A stretch of DNA of 51,259 bases from an uncultured Chitinophagaceae bacterium (GCA_937858715.1 CALLZY010000031.1:1-51259), one strand, 5' to 3'. Positions 8,011 through 17,089 are shown, counted from the first letter of the stretch. Numbers and translations are program-made. The notes: generated by a model not told the origin, from the sequence alone.

Positions 8011-10410
8011 TCACATTTTCATGTTTTTAGCCAGCAAACTGCTGCTGCCAAAGGTAAGCAGAAGGATGCTAAGTGAGCTGGAAGGCATCAATATGGCCGC
8101 AATTACCGGCGACAATGTACCCTGCACCGCAAAATACAGCCCTATAATATTATATACGATTGACAGCACAAAACTGGCAATGATGATTTTTCGGTTGGCA
8201 ATGCACAGCCGGATGAAACGGGTAAGCCGGGGCAATTGTTTGGCTTCTATTATAGCATCACTGGATGGTGTAAAGTTGTTGGTTTGTTCTGAAATGGCTA
8301 CTCCAACGTTACTCTGTTTCAAAGCACCGGCATCATTCAGGCCATCGCCTATCATCATTACGGTTTCGCCCCTGAGCTGTAAATCTTTGATGTACTGAAG
8401 TTTGTCTTCAGGTTTTTGGTTGAAAAGAAGTTCAGATTTGTCGCCAACCAATTTTCTCAGATTTTCCCTTTCCGCATCATTATCACCCGAAAGAACAGAT
8501 ATTTTGTAATGAGCTTTTAGCGAATGTAAAAGAGGCTCAACATTTTCCCGGTATTGATTACTGAAAATAAATCTTCCTTTTACTTTATCGTTGAGACTAA
8601 AGTAAACATTGGTACCCCCGGCATAAAACTGCTGGCCTGTTACAAATTCAGCAGAGCCAAGTTTGAGGATATTTCCGTCATTGCTCATACCCTGTACGCC
8701 CCTGCCAGTATTTTCCTGGAATTGTGTCACATCCTCGCCTTTTCCATAGCCAAAGTGTTTTGCCAGGGCCCTGCTCAACGGATGCGAGGAGTGAGAAGCC
8801 AATGCAGCAACCTGGTTCAGTTCCTGCTTTGTCAATTCCTCTCCTTCGTAATTTATGTTTTGCTGGCTTGCGGAAGTAAGGGTTCCCGTTTTATCAAAAA
8901 CTACGTGGGTTATTTTGGCAATATCTTCAATGGTTTGGGCACTGCGCAGGTAGAAACGGTTTTTGCCCAAAATTCTCAGGATGTTTCCATTGGTAAATGT
9001 GTTGGACAACAACAGGGCGCAGGGACAAGCAATAATGAAAATGGAAGTAATGGCAGGCCACAATCTTGCCGGTTCGTTTATTTGCCAGTAAACTGCAGTA
9101 ATGGCCGCAATGGTAAAAACGATGTAAGTAAAGTAACGGCTGAGCAGGTGAACAAAAGAAACAGATTTCTCACCCTGTTCTTTAAACTCATCCCTGTTCC
9201 AAAGCTTGGTAAGATAGCTTTGGGTTACCTCTTTTACAACGAGTATTTCGATATTTCCTTCCGTTTGTTTGCCTCCTGCATAAACCAGTTCGCCCATTTC
9301 TTTTAGCACAGGAATCGATTCGCCTGTGACGAAACTGTAATCAATAAAGGCTTTTCCTTTTGTCAGTATTCCGTCGGCGGGTATCAGCTCTTCATTATGA
9401 ATGAGAAGTGTATCACCTGTTTTTATTTCAGGTAAAGTGGTGGGCACTTCTTTTCCTTCTCTTAAAACAGAAATGGCAATGGGGAAGTAAGAAGTATAAT
9501 CTCTTTCAAAAGATAGCTGTCGGTAAGTTTTGTCCTGTATTATTCTGCCGATGAGCATGAAAAATACAATGCCAGTCATCGAATCAAAGTAGCCACCGCC
9601 TGTTCCGCTGATTACCTCAATGGCACTGCGGACAAAAGTGATGATAATAGCCAGTGCGATGGGAGCATCAATATTGAGAAATTTATGTTTCAGGCTTTTC
9701 CATGAGGACTCATAAAACGGCATGGATGAATAAAGTAATACCGGGATGGCTAAAAACAGGTTAAGCCACCTGAAAATTGCCCTAAGTCCCACTTCGCTTG
9801 CATCAATACCCAGGTATTCCGGGAAACTGAGAAGCATAACATTTCCAAAACAAAAACCTGCCACGCCTAACTGATACACCATGCTTTTATCAATAGCCGG
9901 ACGTTTCTCTTTCAGGTCGTTAAGGCTGATGTAGGGTTCGTAGCCAATACTGGTAAGTGTTTCAGCTACTTTTCTTAAACTGGTGTGTTTGGTAAGCAGT
10001 ACTATGTCCACTTCTTTCCGGGCAAAGTTTACTTTGCTGGAAACAACCCCGGGGTTTACCCTGTGCAGGTTTTCCAGCAGGTAAAGGCAACTGCTGCAGT
10101 GCATTTGCGGCAGGTAGAACGTAATATGAATTTGTGTATCGTCTTTAAAACTGATAAGCTGTGCCTGAATTTTTTCGTCGTCAAGAAAGGAAAACTTGTC
10201 TTTTCGAACTGTAATCCGCTGATTGATTCCCGGGTTTTCGTTCAGGGAGTAGTAATCGCACAGTGAATGTTCATTCAGGATGGAGTACACCATCTTGCAG
10301 CCCTCGCAGCAAAACTTTTTATCTTCAATATTGATTTTTTCATTGGGACAGGGTTCTCCGCAATGGTAACAAAGAATTTTGTTGTCAGTAACGGGCTGAA
10401 GTGCTGGCAT
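8011..10410 (-). CDS. ccoI: Copper-translocating P-type ATPase CcoI/FixI
   Basis: Inner-membrane P1B ATPase that moves copper for cbb3 oxidase maturation. Its 799 residues show a Cys-rich N-terminus (CYHCGEPC, CCEGCK), an HMA metal-binding fold with MHCSSC (about 104), the TGES actuator loop, the CPC copper-path motif in IIACPCALLLS, the phosphorylation site DKTGT, the SHP nucleotide-domain motif and GDGLNDAGAL. The putative-metal-binding domain plus HMA arrangement is typical of FixI rather than CopA. It is first in the cco locus, 114 bases before ccoS, with an Fnr-like box and a -7-like box upstream, and is probably induced at low oxygen. Confidence 0.96.
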   Translation of the reverse strand: MPALQPVTDNKILCYHCGEPCPNEKINIEDKKFCCEGCKMVYSILNEHSLCDYYSLNENPGINQRITVRKDKFSFLDDEKIQAQLISFKDDTQIHITFYLPQMHCSSCLYLLENLHRVNPGVVSSKVNFARKEVDIVLLTKHTSLRKVAETLTSIGYEPYISLNDLKEKRPAIDKSMVYQLGVAGFCFGNVMLLSFPEYLGIDASEVGLRAIFRWLNLFLAIPVLLYSSMPFYESSWKSLKHKFLNIDAPIALAIIITFVRSAIEVISGTGGGYFDSMTGIVFFMLIGRIIQDKTYRQLSFERDYTSYFPIAISVLREGKEVPTTLPEIKTGDTLLIHNEELIPADGILTKGKAFIDYSFVTGESIPVLKEMGELVYAGGKQTEGNIEILVVKEVTQSYLTKLWNRDEFKEQGEKSVSFVHLLSRYFTYIVFTIAAITAVYWQINEPARLWPAITSIFIIACPCALLLSNTFTNGNILRILGKNRFYLRSAQTIEDIAKITHVVFDKTGTLTSASQQNINYEGEELTKQELNQVAALASHSSHPLSRALAKHFGYGKGEDVTQFQENTGRGVQGMSNDGNILKLGSAEFVTGQQFYAGGTNVYFSLNDKVKGRFIFSNQYRENVEPLLHSLKAHYKISVLSGDNDAERENLRKLVGDKSELLFNQKPEDKLQYIKDLQLRGETVMMIGDGLNDAGALKQSNVGVAISEQTNNFTPSSDAIIEAKQLPRLTRFIRLCIANRKIIIASFVLSIVYNIIGLYFAVQGTLSPVIAAILMPSSSLSILLLTFGSSSLLAKNMKM

Positions 10411-10430
10411 AGTGTTTCCGTAATTAGGGG

Positions 10431-10438
10431 CAATAATA
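10431..10438 (-). promoter_or_regulatory. Putative -7 box for ccoI (TATTATTG)
   Basis: Minus-strand TATTATTG differs by one base from TAnnTTTG and ends 20 bases before the ccoI ATG. A start site about four bases downstream would place the Fnr-like palindrome at 10484-10495 near -62, the normal class I activator position. Confidence 0.4.
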
Positions 10439-10474
10439 GATTCGCAAAGTTCGGGGCAGGATGAGAAAATTCAA

Positions 10475-10504
10475 AACCCCGCCTGATTTTTATCAAACGG
10501 GGTT
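10475..10504 (-). terminator. Terminator hairpin of the nos operon
   Basis: Stem AACCCCG (10475-10481) with CGGGGTT (10498-10504), following the nosY stop by 28 bases on the minus strand and followed there by TTTTGAATTTTC. The inner part of the hairpin (TGAT/ATCA) is also the Fnr-like palindrome that faces ccoI. Confidence 0.65.
10484..10495 (-). promoter_or_regulatory. Fnr-like box upstream of ccoI (TGAT-N4-ATCA)
   Basis: Minus-strand reading TTTGATAAAAATCAGG contains TTGAT-AAAA-ATCA, nearly the Fnr consensus TTGAT-N4-ATCAA. Its centre is about 79 bases from the ccoI ATG and 58 bases from the end of a -7-like box, as at the nos promoter. Caveat: it also forms the upper stem of the nos terminator. 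Confidence 0.5.
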
Positions 10505-10532
10505 AAAAATGGTTTTCGTTGCGGATAATTAT

Positions 10533-11300
10533 TTACAGGTCCTTTTTCTTAAACCTTCTTACAGCCAGCCAAAGCGGCAGAAAAATCCAGAGAAGCATAA
10601 TGCCGGTTGTAAAAAGAACACCGGTGCTGCTGCCAAAGAAGTCTTTATACAATGCTCCGGTGTATCCCATCAGGGCACTGATGTCCATTTTTAGCATAAT
10701 GAAAATTCTCCCCAGATCAATCGGGTTCAATGCGGTGAGCAGCAGGGTAAGTTTCTCAAGCGGATAATCGCTGAAAGTAAACAATATCAGCAGTACAATA
10801 CCATCGTATATAAGCGCAAAATAAAACCAGAGTAACAGGCAAAGCCCGATACCCCGTGCCTTATCCCTGGCCATAACTGATGCAAAAAAAGCAATGGAGG
10901 TAAAGACGAGTGTAAGACTGGTGCCGGTAAATAGCAGGGCAAACCCGGTTTCATCTGCAGAGAAGAATAAAACCGGCAACCCAACCCCTATAATGAAAGC
11001 ACTGAGTAATGAAATGCTTACGCCGGCGTATTCGCTAAGTATAATTCTTGTCCGGCTCATGGGCTGCGATGACATCAGCTCAATAAACTCGTATGAATTA
11101 TAGTAATGAATGGTGGTGAAAATAAGGCTTACCAACGGTAGCACAATCAGCACAATATTCAGCAGGCTAAGCATTGCCTTACTGCTGTTTTCGTCCATCT
11201 GGAACATACTGAGAGAAACAATCAGCAAAAACAAGGTGTAAGCAATAATTATTTTATTCTTCAGAATGTCGTAAAGCACATATTTCGACAGCTTCATCAT
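10533..11300 (-). CDS. nosY: NosY-type ABC transporter permease
   Basis: A 255-residue integral membrane protein with about six helices, matching the size and topology of NosY, permease of the NosFY(D) ABC system that supplies a sulfur species or copper-handling function for maturation of the CuZ centre of N2O reductase. The motif EFIELMSSQPMSRTRIILSEY after helix two is typical of ABC-2 permeases. It follows nosF by six bases and is last in the nos operon, before a terminator. A second Met directly follows the first, so the start may be one codon later. Confidence 0.88.
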   Translation of the reverse strand: MMKLSKYVLYDILKNKIIIAYTLFLLIVSLSMFQMDENSSKAMLSLLNIVLIVLPLVSLIFTTIHYYNSYEFIELMSSQPMSRTRIILSEYAGVSISLLSAFIIGVGLPVLFFSADETGFALLFTGTSLTLVFTSIAFFASVMARDKARGIGLCLLLWFYFALIYDGIVLLILFTFSDYPLEKLTLLLTALNPIDLGRIFIMLKMDISALMGYTGALYKDFFGSSTGVLFTTGIMLLWIFLPLWLAVRRFKKKDL

Positions 11301-11306
11301 AGATTA

Positions 11307-12077
11307 CTATTTTACTGGTTTCTTTTCCTGGTTTACATCAAACATGCGGTCAATCCATTCGTTGCTGAAATCTTCACCTTTCATCACCTTGGCAATGGCT
11401 TTGCCCAACCGCAATTCACCTGTTTCTTCTTTTAAGGTTTCAATGTCTTTGAAGAAGAGCATCTTTCCTTCCTGCAGGTACATGATGTGTGTGGTAATCT
11501 CGTCCAGGTCGCTCAATATATGCGATGTGATGAGGATTAGTTTGTTTTTTTTCTTTTCTTCAATTATTTTCTCTTTCAATATTTCTGAAGATAATGGGTC
11601 AAGTCCGGCTGTAGGTTCGTCCAGAATGAGAACTGGTGGATTGAAAAGAAATGCAATGGCGGCGCTTACTTTTTGACGGGTGCCACCGCTCAGCGTACGC
11701 ATCGGCTTTTCGGCAATTTTCTCTAACTCAAAACGGGTAATAAGATCATTGTCTGTTTTTGATTCGGGCACATTTCTGATGTTGCGGAGCATTTTAAATA
11801 ATTGGCCAATCCGCATATTATCAGGATAACGGCCTATTTGTGGCATATAGCCGATTTTTTCCCGGTATGCAGGGTCACCATTAATGGGTGAGCCATCTAC
11901 AATAATTTTCCCGCTATCGGGCCGCACCATCCCGAGAATAGATTTAATAAGTGTGGTTTTACCGGAACCATTTGGGCCGATGAGTGAAATAACTTCACCA
12001 CTCGTAAAAGTGGCATTGATATTATCAAGCACCTGCAGTTTCCTGAACCGTTTACTTATACTTTCAATACGAATCAT
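11307..12077 (-). CDS. nosF: NosF-type ABC transporter ATPase
   Basis: A 256-residue cytosolic ATPase that powers the NosDFY maturation transporter for N2O reductase. It has Walker A GPNGSGKTT, the Q-loop segment GYMPQIG, the signature LSGGTRQKVSAA, Walker B VLILDEPTAGLD and the switch His in LITSH. Its ATG overlaps the nosD stop (ATGA, four bases), indicating coupled translation, and nosY follows six bases later. Gene order nosD-nosF-nosY supports the specific assignment over a generic ABC-2 ATPase. Confidence 0.93.
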   Translation of the reverse strand: MIRIESISKRFRKLQVLDNINATFTSGEVISLIGPNGSGKTTLIKSILGMVRPDSGKIIVDGSPINGDPAYREKIGYMPQIGRYPDNMRIGQLFKMLRNIRNVPESKTDNDLITRFELEKIAEKPMRTLSGGTRQKVSAAIAFLFNPPVLILDEPTAGLDPLSSEILKEKIIEEKKKNKLILITSHILSDLDEITTHIMYLQEGKMLFFKDIETLKEETGELRLGKAIAKVMKGEDFSNEWIDRMFDVNQEKKPVK

Positions 12078-13306
12078 AATCTGTTTGGTTTCATTGTTGG
12101 TTTTGAATCAATCAGGTGTTCAGGTGTTAAGCTGGGAATTGCCTTTTCAGCTTTGTCGAGCAACTGAACTGTAAAACTTCTCAATAGTATGAGTGCATTG
12201 GGGTTTTGTTCTGTGATTACAGAATACATACTAACCGGGTGATAAGGTACATCCCCGGTTCCGTCTTTGTTAATGTCGTAACCATCATACTTGTCCCAAT
12301 AATTATTTTCAAACTTGTTCAGTACCATAGTGCCATTCGTTCCCACATCAAAACTGTTTCCACTGAAATTGTTGTGGTGAAAAAAATTATCGTCACAGCT
12401 TGCCTGTACTTTTAAAGCCCAGCCATTTGAGGTGAAAATGTTTTTTTGAATTTCCATCCGGCTGCTGCCTTCCATATGTATGCCGGTGGTGTTTTTGCTG
12501 AATGTGTTATGGGTGATGTAGCTGTCGGTTATATCTTTAAGTAACAGCCCATAGGCTGAAGGCCCCCAGTTTTTTTCAAAACGATTGCCTTCCATTTTTA
12601 CTTTTTTAGAATACATTACAGCTACTCCTGCTCCGTTATCACTAAATGTATTGTTGTTATAAATATCATCATTGGAGAACATAAAATGCAGGCCATAACG
12701 GATATTTTTTTCGCACCGGTTATTCCGGATAAGGGAATTGGTAACGAATTCAAAATAGATGCCGTCGCGGTGACCATAGACCGTGTTATTCTCTATAAAT
12801 GCTGTTCCAGATTTCCAGAGGTGAATACCATTGCCGGTTAATTGTTCGGCTTTTGGCAAGCCGGTAATGTTATTTCCCCGGATGATGATGTTCTTAGAGT
12901 TAGAAACATGGATAGCAAAAAAAGCGTTGGTGATGATATTGTTTTCAACCCTTACGTTAGAGCAATCTACAAGTTTAACCGAAGCAAAATCGTTCATGGA
13001 AGAATAGCCCGAATTTTTGAACTGTATTCCTTTAACTGTGATGTTATTGCCACTCACCAGCAATATTTCATATTTGTTTTCACCATCAAGAACCGGGTTG
13101 TTCTGACCCAGCAGGGCAATTTGTTTTGTGATGGTAAGACTGCCCTCTTTATATGTGCCAGAGAAAAGCAAAATGGTGTCACGGTCAATCGCATGTTCAA
13201 TGGCTTTCTTCAGTGAAGTAAATGTTTTGCCAGCGCCAACAGTAATTGTTCTTGCCTGAAGTGTACAGTTGAAAGATAAAAATATTAATATAAGAAGGAA
13301 CCTCAT
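12074..13306 (-). CDS. nosD: NosD periplasmic beta-helix protein
   Basis: Exported maturation factor for the copper centre of nitrous-oxide reductase. The 410-residue protein starts with a Sec signal peptide (MRFLLILIFLSFNCTLQA) followed by repeated right-handed beta-helix rungs rich in Asn (such as ENNIITNAFFAIHVSNS and IRNNRCEKNIRYGLHF), the CASH/NosD fold. The C-terminal segment NYWDKYDGYDINKDGTGDVPY is a NosD hallmark. Both ends overlap neighbours by four bases: its start lies in the end of the NosL fusion gene and its stop overlaps nosF. Confidence 0.94.
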   Translation of the reverse strand: MRFLLILIFLSFNCTLQARTITVGAGKTFTSLKKAIEHAIDRDTILLFSGTYKEGSLTITKQIALLGQNNPVLDGENKYEILLVSGNNITVKGIQFKNSGYSSMNDFASVKLVDCSNVRVENNIITNAFFAIHVSNSKNIIIRGNNITGLPKAEQLTGNGIHLWKSGTAFIENNTVYGHRDGIYFEFVTNSLIRNNRCEKNIRYGLHFMFSNDDIYNNNTFSDNGAGVAVMYSKKVKMEGNRFEKNWGPSAYGLLLKDITDSYITHNTFSKNTTGIHMEGSSRMEIQKNIFTSNGWALKVQASCDDNFFHHNNFSGNSFDVGTNGTMVLNKFENNYWDKYDGYDINKDGTGDVPYHPVSMYSVITEQNPNALILLRSFTVQLLDKAEKAIPSLTPEHLIDSKPTMKPNRL

Positions 13307-14337
13307 TTATACTTGCTTCTGATTGTTTCCCAATTTACAAATTGTCCATCTTTTGCGGTAATGGTTTTTTCAGCAGATTGTTGTGAGGCAAAGGCAGCCG
13401 CATTGGCCCCCATCGGGCTGCGGAGGGTCGGGCTTACCCAAAATACAGCCTTGGCTACATCAATAAAATCGTTTCCTTTTTCAAAATTGATTACTACTGT
13501 GTGGGCAAGGTCTTTTTCGGCTACTTCGCCTGCATTTAAAAACATGGCCATGCAGTTCAGGTCATCAAACTTATAAACCTTGCTTTTTTTTGTTACAACC
13601 TCACAGCCATATTTTGGGTCCATAATGCCCATTTTGCAAAAATGGCAATTATCTTTTCCGTAGTTAAAAGGTTCTGTTTTTGGTTTGCAGGAAGTAAACA
13701 GTAATCCTGTAAATGCGAAAATGAAAACGGAGGTTATACTAAGGTTGATTTTTTTTTTTGCTTTTCTGCGTTTGTACCAGTCAGCAAAAAATACGAGGAA
13801 GCAAATAGCCGCGGCTCCTACAACAGCCCAGCCCCCAATATCCGGAAGCGAGTAAGCATCAAAATTCAGGAGTCGTTTATGACCAAACAATGGTGGCTGA
13901 TAAGAAAGACCGGGCACCTGGATGGCAGCTTTAGGGTCAAGGTTGTGACCATAATCGTAACCCCATTTGTAGAAATCGTACATGGCCAGCACACCGCCGA
14001 TAACAGTTAAGCCGAGATATGCAAGTAACATTTTTCTGCTGCCGGTTACTGCAACGGTAAGACCAAATAAAATAAAGAATATCACAACATAGGGCAGATA
14101 ATTAAATTCGGGGAACATCTCAACACTTATATGCTTCATTCCGATATAGTGGTTGAGACCATTAATAACATCCACTTCACCCGACAAGCCGTTAATCCAG
14201 ATGTTCATCCACAGCCCTTCAGGATACTGGGGAGCAAACAAGTCAATGCGCCAAACGGGGAAAAAGAAAACAGAAACTAATAGTACTGATGCAAAAGCTA
14301 CAAGCAGTCTTGATGTTTTGCTAAGTCTGGTGTTCAT
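13303..14337 (-). CDS. nosL: Membrane domain fused to NosL-like copper chaperone
   Basis: A 344-residue fusion. Residues 1 to about 190 hold four transmembrane helices (about 12-28, 82-99, 103-121, 169-187) with a conserved-looking periplasmic loop (GLNHYIGMKH). After a basic linker (RRKAKKK) comes what looks like a complete lipoprotein signal (INLSITSVFIFAFTGLLFTSC, Cys217) and a NosL domain with CHFCKMGIMD (231-240), the copper-binding motif. NosL delivers Cu(I) to apo-NosZ. The junction is coded by a run of 11 A on the coding strand. The gene overlaps nosD by four bases. The membrane part is not assigned. Confidence 0.85.
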   Translation of the reverse strand: MNTRLSKTSRLLVAFASVLLVSVFFFPVWRIDLFAPQYPEGLWMNIWINGLSGEVDVINGLNHYIGMKHISVEMFPEFNYLPYVVIFFILFGLTVAVTGSRKMLLAYLGLTVIGGVLAMYDFYKWGYDYGHNLDPKAAIQVPGLSYQPPLFGHKRLLNFDAYSLPDIGGWAVVGAAAICFLVFFADWYKRRKAKKKINLSITSVFIFAFTGLLFTSCKPKTEPFNYGKDNCHFCKMGIMDPKYGCEVVTKKSKVYKFDDLNCMAMFLNAGEVAEKDLAHTVVINFEKGNDFIDVAKAVFWVSPTLRSPMGANAAAFASQQSAEKTITAKDGQFVNWETIRSKYK

Positions 14338-14354
14338 AAAAAGAGTTTAAAATT

Positions 14355-14374
14355 CCGGGGCCGGATGACCCCGG
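14355..14374 (-). terminator. Hairpin between the fasciclin gene and nosL
   Basis: Stem CCGGGG (14355-14360) with CCCCGG (14369-14374), followed on the minus strand by AATTTTAAACTCTTTTT just before the nosL ATG. It may be a partial terminator or stabiliser within the operon. A 13-base direct repeat (TGTTCAAAAAACC, twice) lies beside it at about 14380-14405. Confidence 0.45.
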
Positions 14375-14404
14375 ATAAATGTTCAAAAAACCTGTTCAAA
14401 AAAC

Positions 14405-14971
14405 CTATTTTTTTGCCGGAGGCAATAATACACCGTCGATAACATGTACCCAACCGTTAGAAGCCCTTACTGATGCAACGATTGTGGCAGAGCCATTCAG
14501 CATTACTTTACCATCTTTAACAGATATTGTAAGGTTGTCGCCATTCACCATGCCGAGGGTCATCCCATCTGTAAGGAACGAAACGTCAAGGGCAGATGTG
14601 GTTACATGGTACTGCAGTATATTTTGAAGATCAGCCTTCTTGTCATCCTTCATCAAACCATCTACTGTGCCGGCTGGCAGTTTATCAAATGCTGCATTTG
14701 TCGGTGCAAATACAGTAAAAGGGCCGGCGTTGGCCAATGATGTTACAAGTTCAGCCTGTTTTAAAGCTGCTACTAATGTTGAGTGGTCTTTGGAACCAAC
14801 AGCTACTTTTACAACATCAGGATTTGACACATCATCTTTTACATTTTCCTGTCCGCCTGCAACAGGAGCTTCTGTAGAACCTGTTGAGCCAGTGTTTTCG
14901 GATGATTTATTGTTGTTGCAGGAGCCCAGCAATAATGCAGAGGCTATTAAGAATAAATTAATTTTTCTCAT
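14405..14971 (-). CDS. Fasciclin-domain lipoprotein of the nos locus
   Basis: A 188-residue exported lipoprotein. The signal MRKINLFLIASALLLGSC ends with a lipobox and Cys18, followed by a Ser/Thr/Gly-rich linker to about residue 50. Residues about 52-186 form one fasciclin (FAS1) domain, with the H1 motif GPFTVFAPTNAAFDKLP, the H2-like ILQYHVTTSALD, and the ending VHVIDGVLLPP. FAS1 domains generally mediate binding. It sits between nosZ and nosL on the same strand, so a periplasmic role around NosZ is plausible but inferred. Confidence 0.88.
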   Translation of the reverse strand: MRKINLFLIASALLLGSCNNNKSSENTGSTGSTEAPVAGGQENVKDDVSNPDVVKVAVGSKDHSTLVAALKQAELVTSLANAGPFTVFAPTNAAFDKLPAGTVDGLMKDDKKADLQNILQYHVTTSALDVSFLTDGMTLGMVNGDNLTISVKDGKVMLNGSATIVASVRASNGWVHVIDGVLLPPAKK

Positions 14972-15007
14972 ACGACTTCTTTTATTTGTTTATAAGCAGA
15001 ACTACAA

Positions 15008-15038
15008 AAAGAGGCAGTACGATTTGTACTACCTCTTT
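15008..15038 (-). terminator. Hairpin after nosZ
   Basis: A stem with AAAGAGG and AGTAC arms and their complements (15008-15038, one mismatch, five-base loop), followed on the minus strand by TTTTTG. It lies 13 bases after the nosZ stop and could terminate much of the nosZ transcript, so that nosZ and the cytochrome are made in excess of the maturation genes. Confidence 0.6.
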
Positions 15039-15050
15039 CTGTTTATGAAA

Positions 15051-17054
15051 CTATTTTTTCATTGTATCAGCAGCTGGAGTGCTGGTAGGTTTTGGTAAGT
15101 TGGTTCCGGTACTGAATGTAAGAGGTACATTAGATCCGGCGGGGCTTACCCTTATGTAACCCTGCATTTCCTGGTGAAGAGCAGAGCAAAAGTCTGTACA
15201 ATACATTGGATATACACCAATCTTTTCAGGTGTCCATTTCAATGTTTGTGTTTCACCCGGCATAATCAGCAGTTCAGCATTGCTTGCACCTTTAATGGCA
15301 AATCCGTGCGGAACATCCCAGTCCTGCTCAAGGTTGGTAACGTGGAAATAAACAACATCTCCCAGTCTTACGCCTTCAATATTATCTGGATTGAAGTGTG
15401 AACGGATTGCAGTCATATAAACATGTACTTCATTTCCTTTTCTTTCTACTCTTGCTTTGCCTTCGCCAAGTGTGGCAAATGGACTTTTGTTTTCTTCAAG
15501 TTTATAAATTTTCTGACTATTAGGCATTACAAGACTTGCCGGAATTGCTTCAGCATAGTGGGGCTCGCCAATTGTCGGGAAGTCAAGAATGAGTTTCATT
15601 TTTTCGCCGCTTATATCATACAACTGGGCACTTTGTGTCAACTCTGGGCCAGTAGGCAGGTAACGGTCTTTGGTGATTTTATTATAAGCAATCACATATT
15701 TACCGTGAGGTTTTCTTGTTGGTCCGCCAGGAACACACAGGTGACCGATAGAGTAGTAAGTAGGTACCCTGTCAAGAACTTTAAGGTCTTTTACGTTCCA
15801 TTTTACGATTTCGGATGAAACGAAGAATGAAGTATAGGCATTGCCATTGGCATCAAATTCTGTGTGTAAGGGGCCAAGACCTGGTTTTTGTACTTCGCCG
15901 TGTAACACTGCATCGTATTTCAATACAGGAATGCCTTCATAATCGCCATCATAAGTTTTATTGGCAATTGCCTGCTGAATTTTTGTGAATGAGAATACCG
16001 GAATTACTGCAGCCAGCTTACCTGAGCCAACAATATATTCACCTGTAGGATCTGTATCACAGCCGTGAGGAGATTTTGGACATGGCATGTAGTAAACAAT
16101 ATCCGGGAAATCTTTAGCATTGATTACTGTTACTTCGTTTTCAATAGTAGAGGTGGCAGAGTGTGTGCTTTCGTTCCATACGTTGTGAGCATATTTAACA
16201 GCTTTCTTGGTGCCTTTTCCTGCTTTTACATATTCTTCAGCTTTTTTCCAGTTTACACAAAGGATAAAATCTTTGTCTTTTTGAGAAGCGTTAACTTCAA
16301 GAAGTGTATTAGCCCTTTCTGAGTTATAACAGCTAAAGAAAAACCATCCATGAGATTTTCCTTTACCGGCACGGGCCAGGTCGTAGTTTACACCCGGTGT
16401 TTCAATCTGGAAAGCTACTTTCATCCCGCCGCTGGCTTTATCTACACTGATAAAGCTCACTGTTCCTTTAAAGTTTTCTTTATAAGTGTTAATGGGAACA
16501 TCAACTTTGTCACCCATTGGCACACTGAAACGGGTTCCTGCCACCACATATTCTGAGTTCTCAGTAATAAAAGGTGAAGAGTGGTTTCCGGCACTGTTAG
16601 GTATTTCAATAATTTCAGCCGTCCGGAATGTTTTCATGTCAATACGGGCAATGCGGGGTGTGTTGTTGGCATTGCCAAATGCCCAGCGGCCATCATGTTC
16701 ACCGTTAGTTTCCGATAATGAAATGTGGTGCAGGTCATCCCACGGAACAAAGCCATGAGAGGTGTTCAGCATTGGCTTGCTTTCCTCGCTGTATCCCCAG
16801 CCTTTTTCAGGGTCAACTGAAAAAACCGGAATGACACGGAAAAGACGGCCTGATGGTAATCCATACACAGACATCTGGCCACTGAATCCACCAGAAACAA
16901 AGTTGTAAAATTCGTCGTATTTGCCGGGGGCAACATACGCTTTAGCAGCATCGCCGCCAGCTGCTGATGAAGAACCTTTTGGTTTGCAACCAATCGTTGA
17001 AATAAGGCCAACAACCAGCGTTAGTGTGAGCAGGTTGAGTTTTGATAGTTTCAT
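15051..17054 (-). CDS. nosZ: Nitrous-oxide reductase NosZ, clade II (Sec lipoprotein type)
   Basis: Periplasmic or membrane-tethered copper enzyme that reduces N2O to N2. The 667-residue protein starts with a plain Sec lipoprotein-like signal (LISTIGC, Cys23) and has no twin-arginine motif, the mark of clade II NosZ. The N-terminal beta-propeller has DDLHHISLSETNGEHDGRW and other His positions for the CuZ cluster (for example HGCDTDPTGEY and GPLHTEF). The C-terminal cupredoxin domain has the CuA motif CTDFCSALHQEM: C619, C623, H627, M630. It lies 35 bases after a cytochrome c gene and upstream of nosL-D-F-Y. Confidence 0.98.
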   Translation of the reverse strand: MKLSKLNLLTLTLVVGLISTIGCKPKGSSSAAGGDAAKAYVAPGKYDEFYNFVSGGFSGQMSVYGLPSGRLFRVIPVFSVDPEKGWGYSEESKPMLNTSHGFVPWDDLHHISLSETNGEHDGRWAFGNANNTPRIARIDMKTFRTAEIIEIPNSAGNHSSPFITENSEYVVAGTRFSVPMGDKVDVPINTYKENFKGTVSFISVDKASGGMKVAFQIETPGVNYDLARAGKGKSHGWFFFSCYNSERANTLLEVNASQKDKDFILCVNWKKAEEYVKAGKGTKKAVKYAHNVWNESTHSATSTIENEVTVINAKDFPDIVYYMPCPKSPHGCDTDPTGEYIVGSGKLAAVIPVFSFTKIQQAIANKTYDGDYEGIPVLKYDAVLHGEVQKPGLGPLHTEFDANGNAYTSFFVSSEIVKWNVKDLKVLDRVPTYYSIGHLCVPGGPTRKPHGKYVIAYNKITKDRYLPTGPELTQSAQLYDISGEKMKLILDFPTIGEPHYAEAIPASLVMPNSQKIYKLEENKSPFATLGEGKARVERKGNEVHVYMTAIRSHFNPDNIEGVRLGDVVYFHVTNLEQDWDVPHGFAIKGASNAELLIMPGETQTLKWTPEKIGVYPMYCTDFCSALHQEMQGYIRVSPAGSNVPLTFSTGTNLPKPTSTPAADTMKK

Positions 17055-17089
17055 AAACTAATATTTAGCAGTTAAAAATTGAGACATTC

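Noticed and set aside
8554-9306. 250-codon plus-strand ORF opposite ccoI
   Set aside because: It lies fully inside the well-supported ccoI reading frame and has no recognisable domain; a shadow of a coding region.
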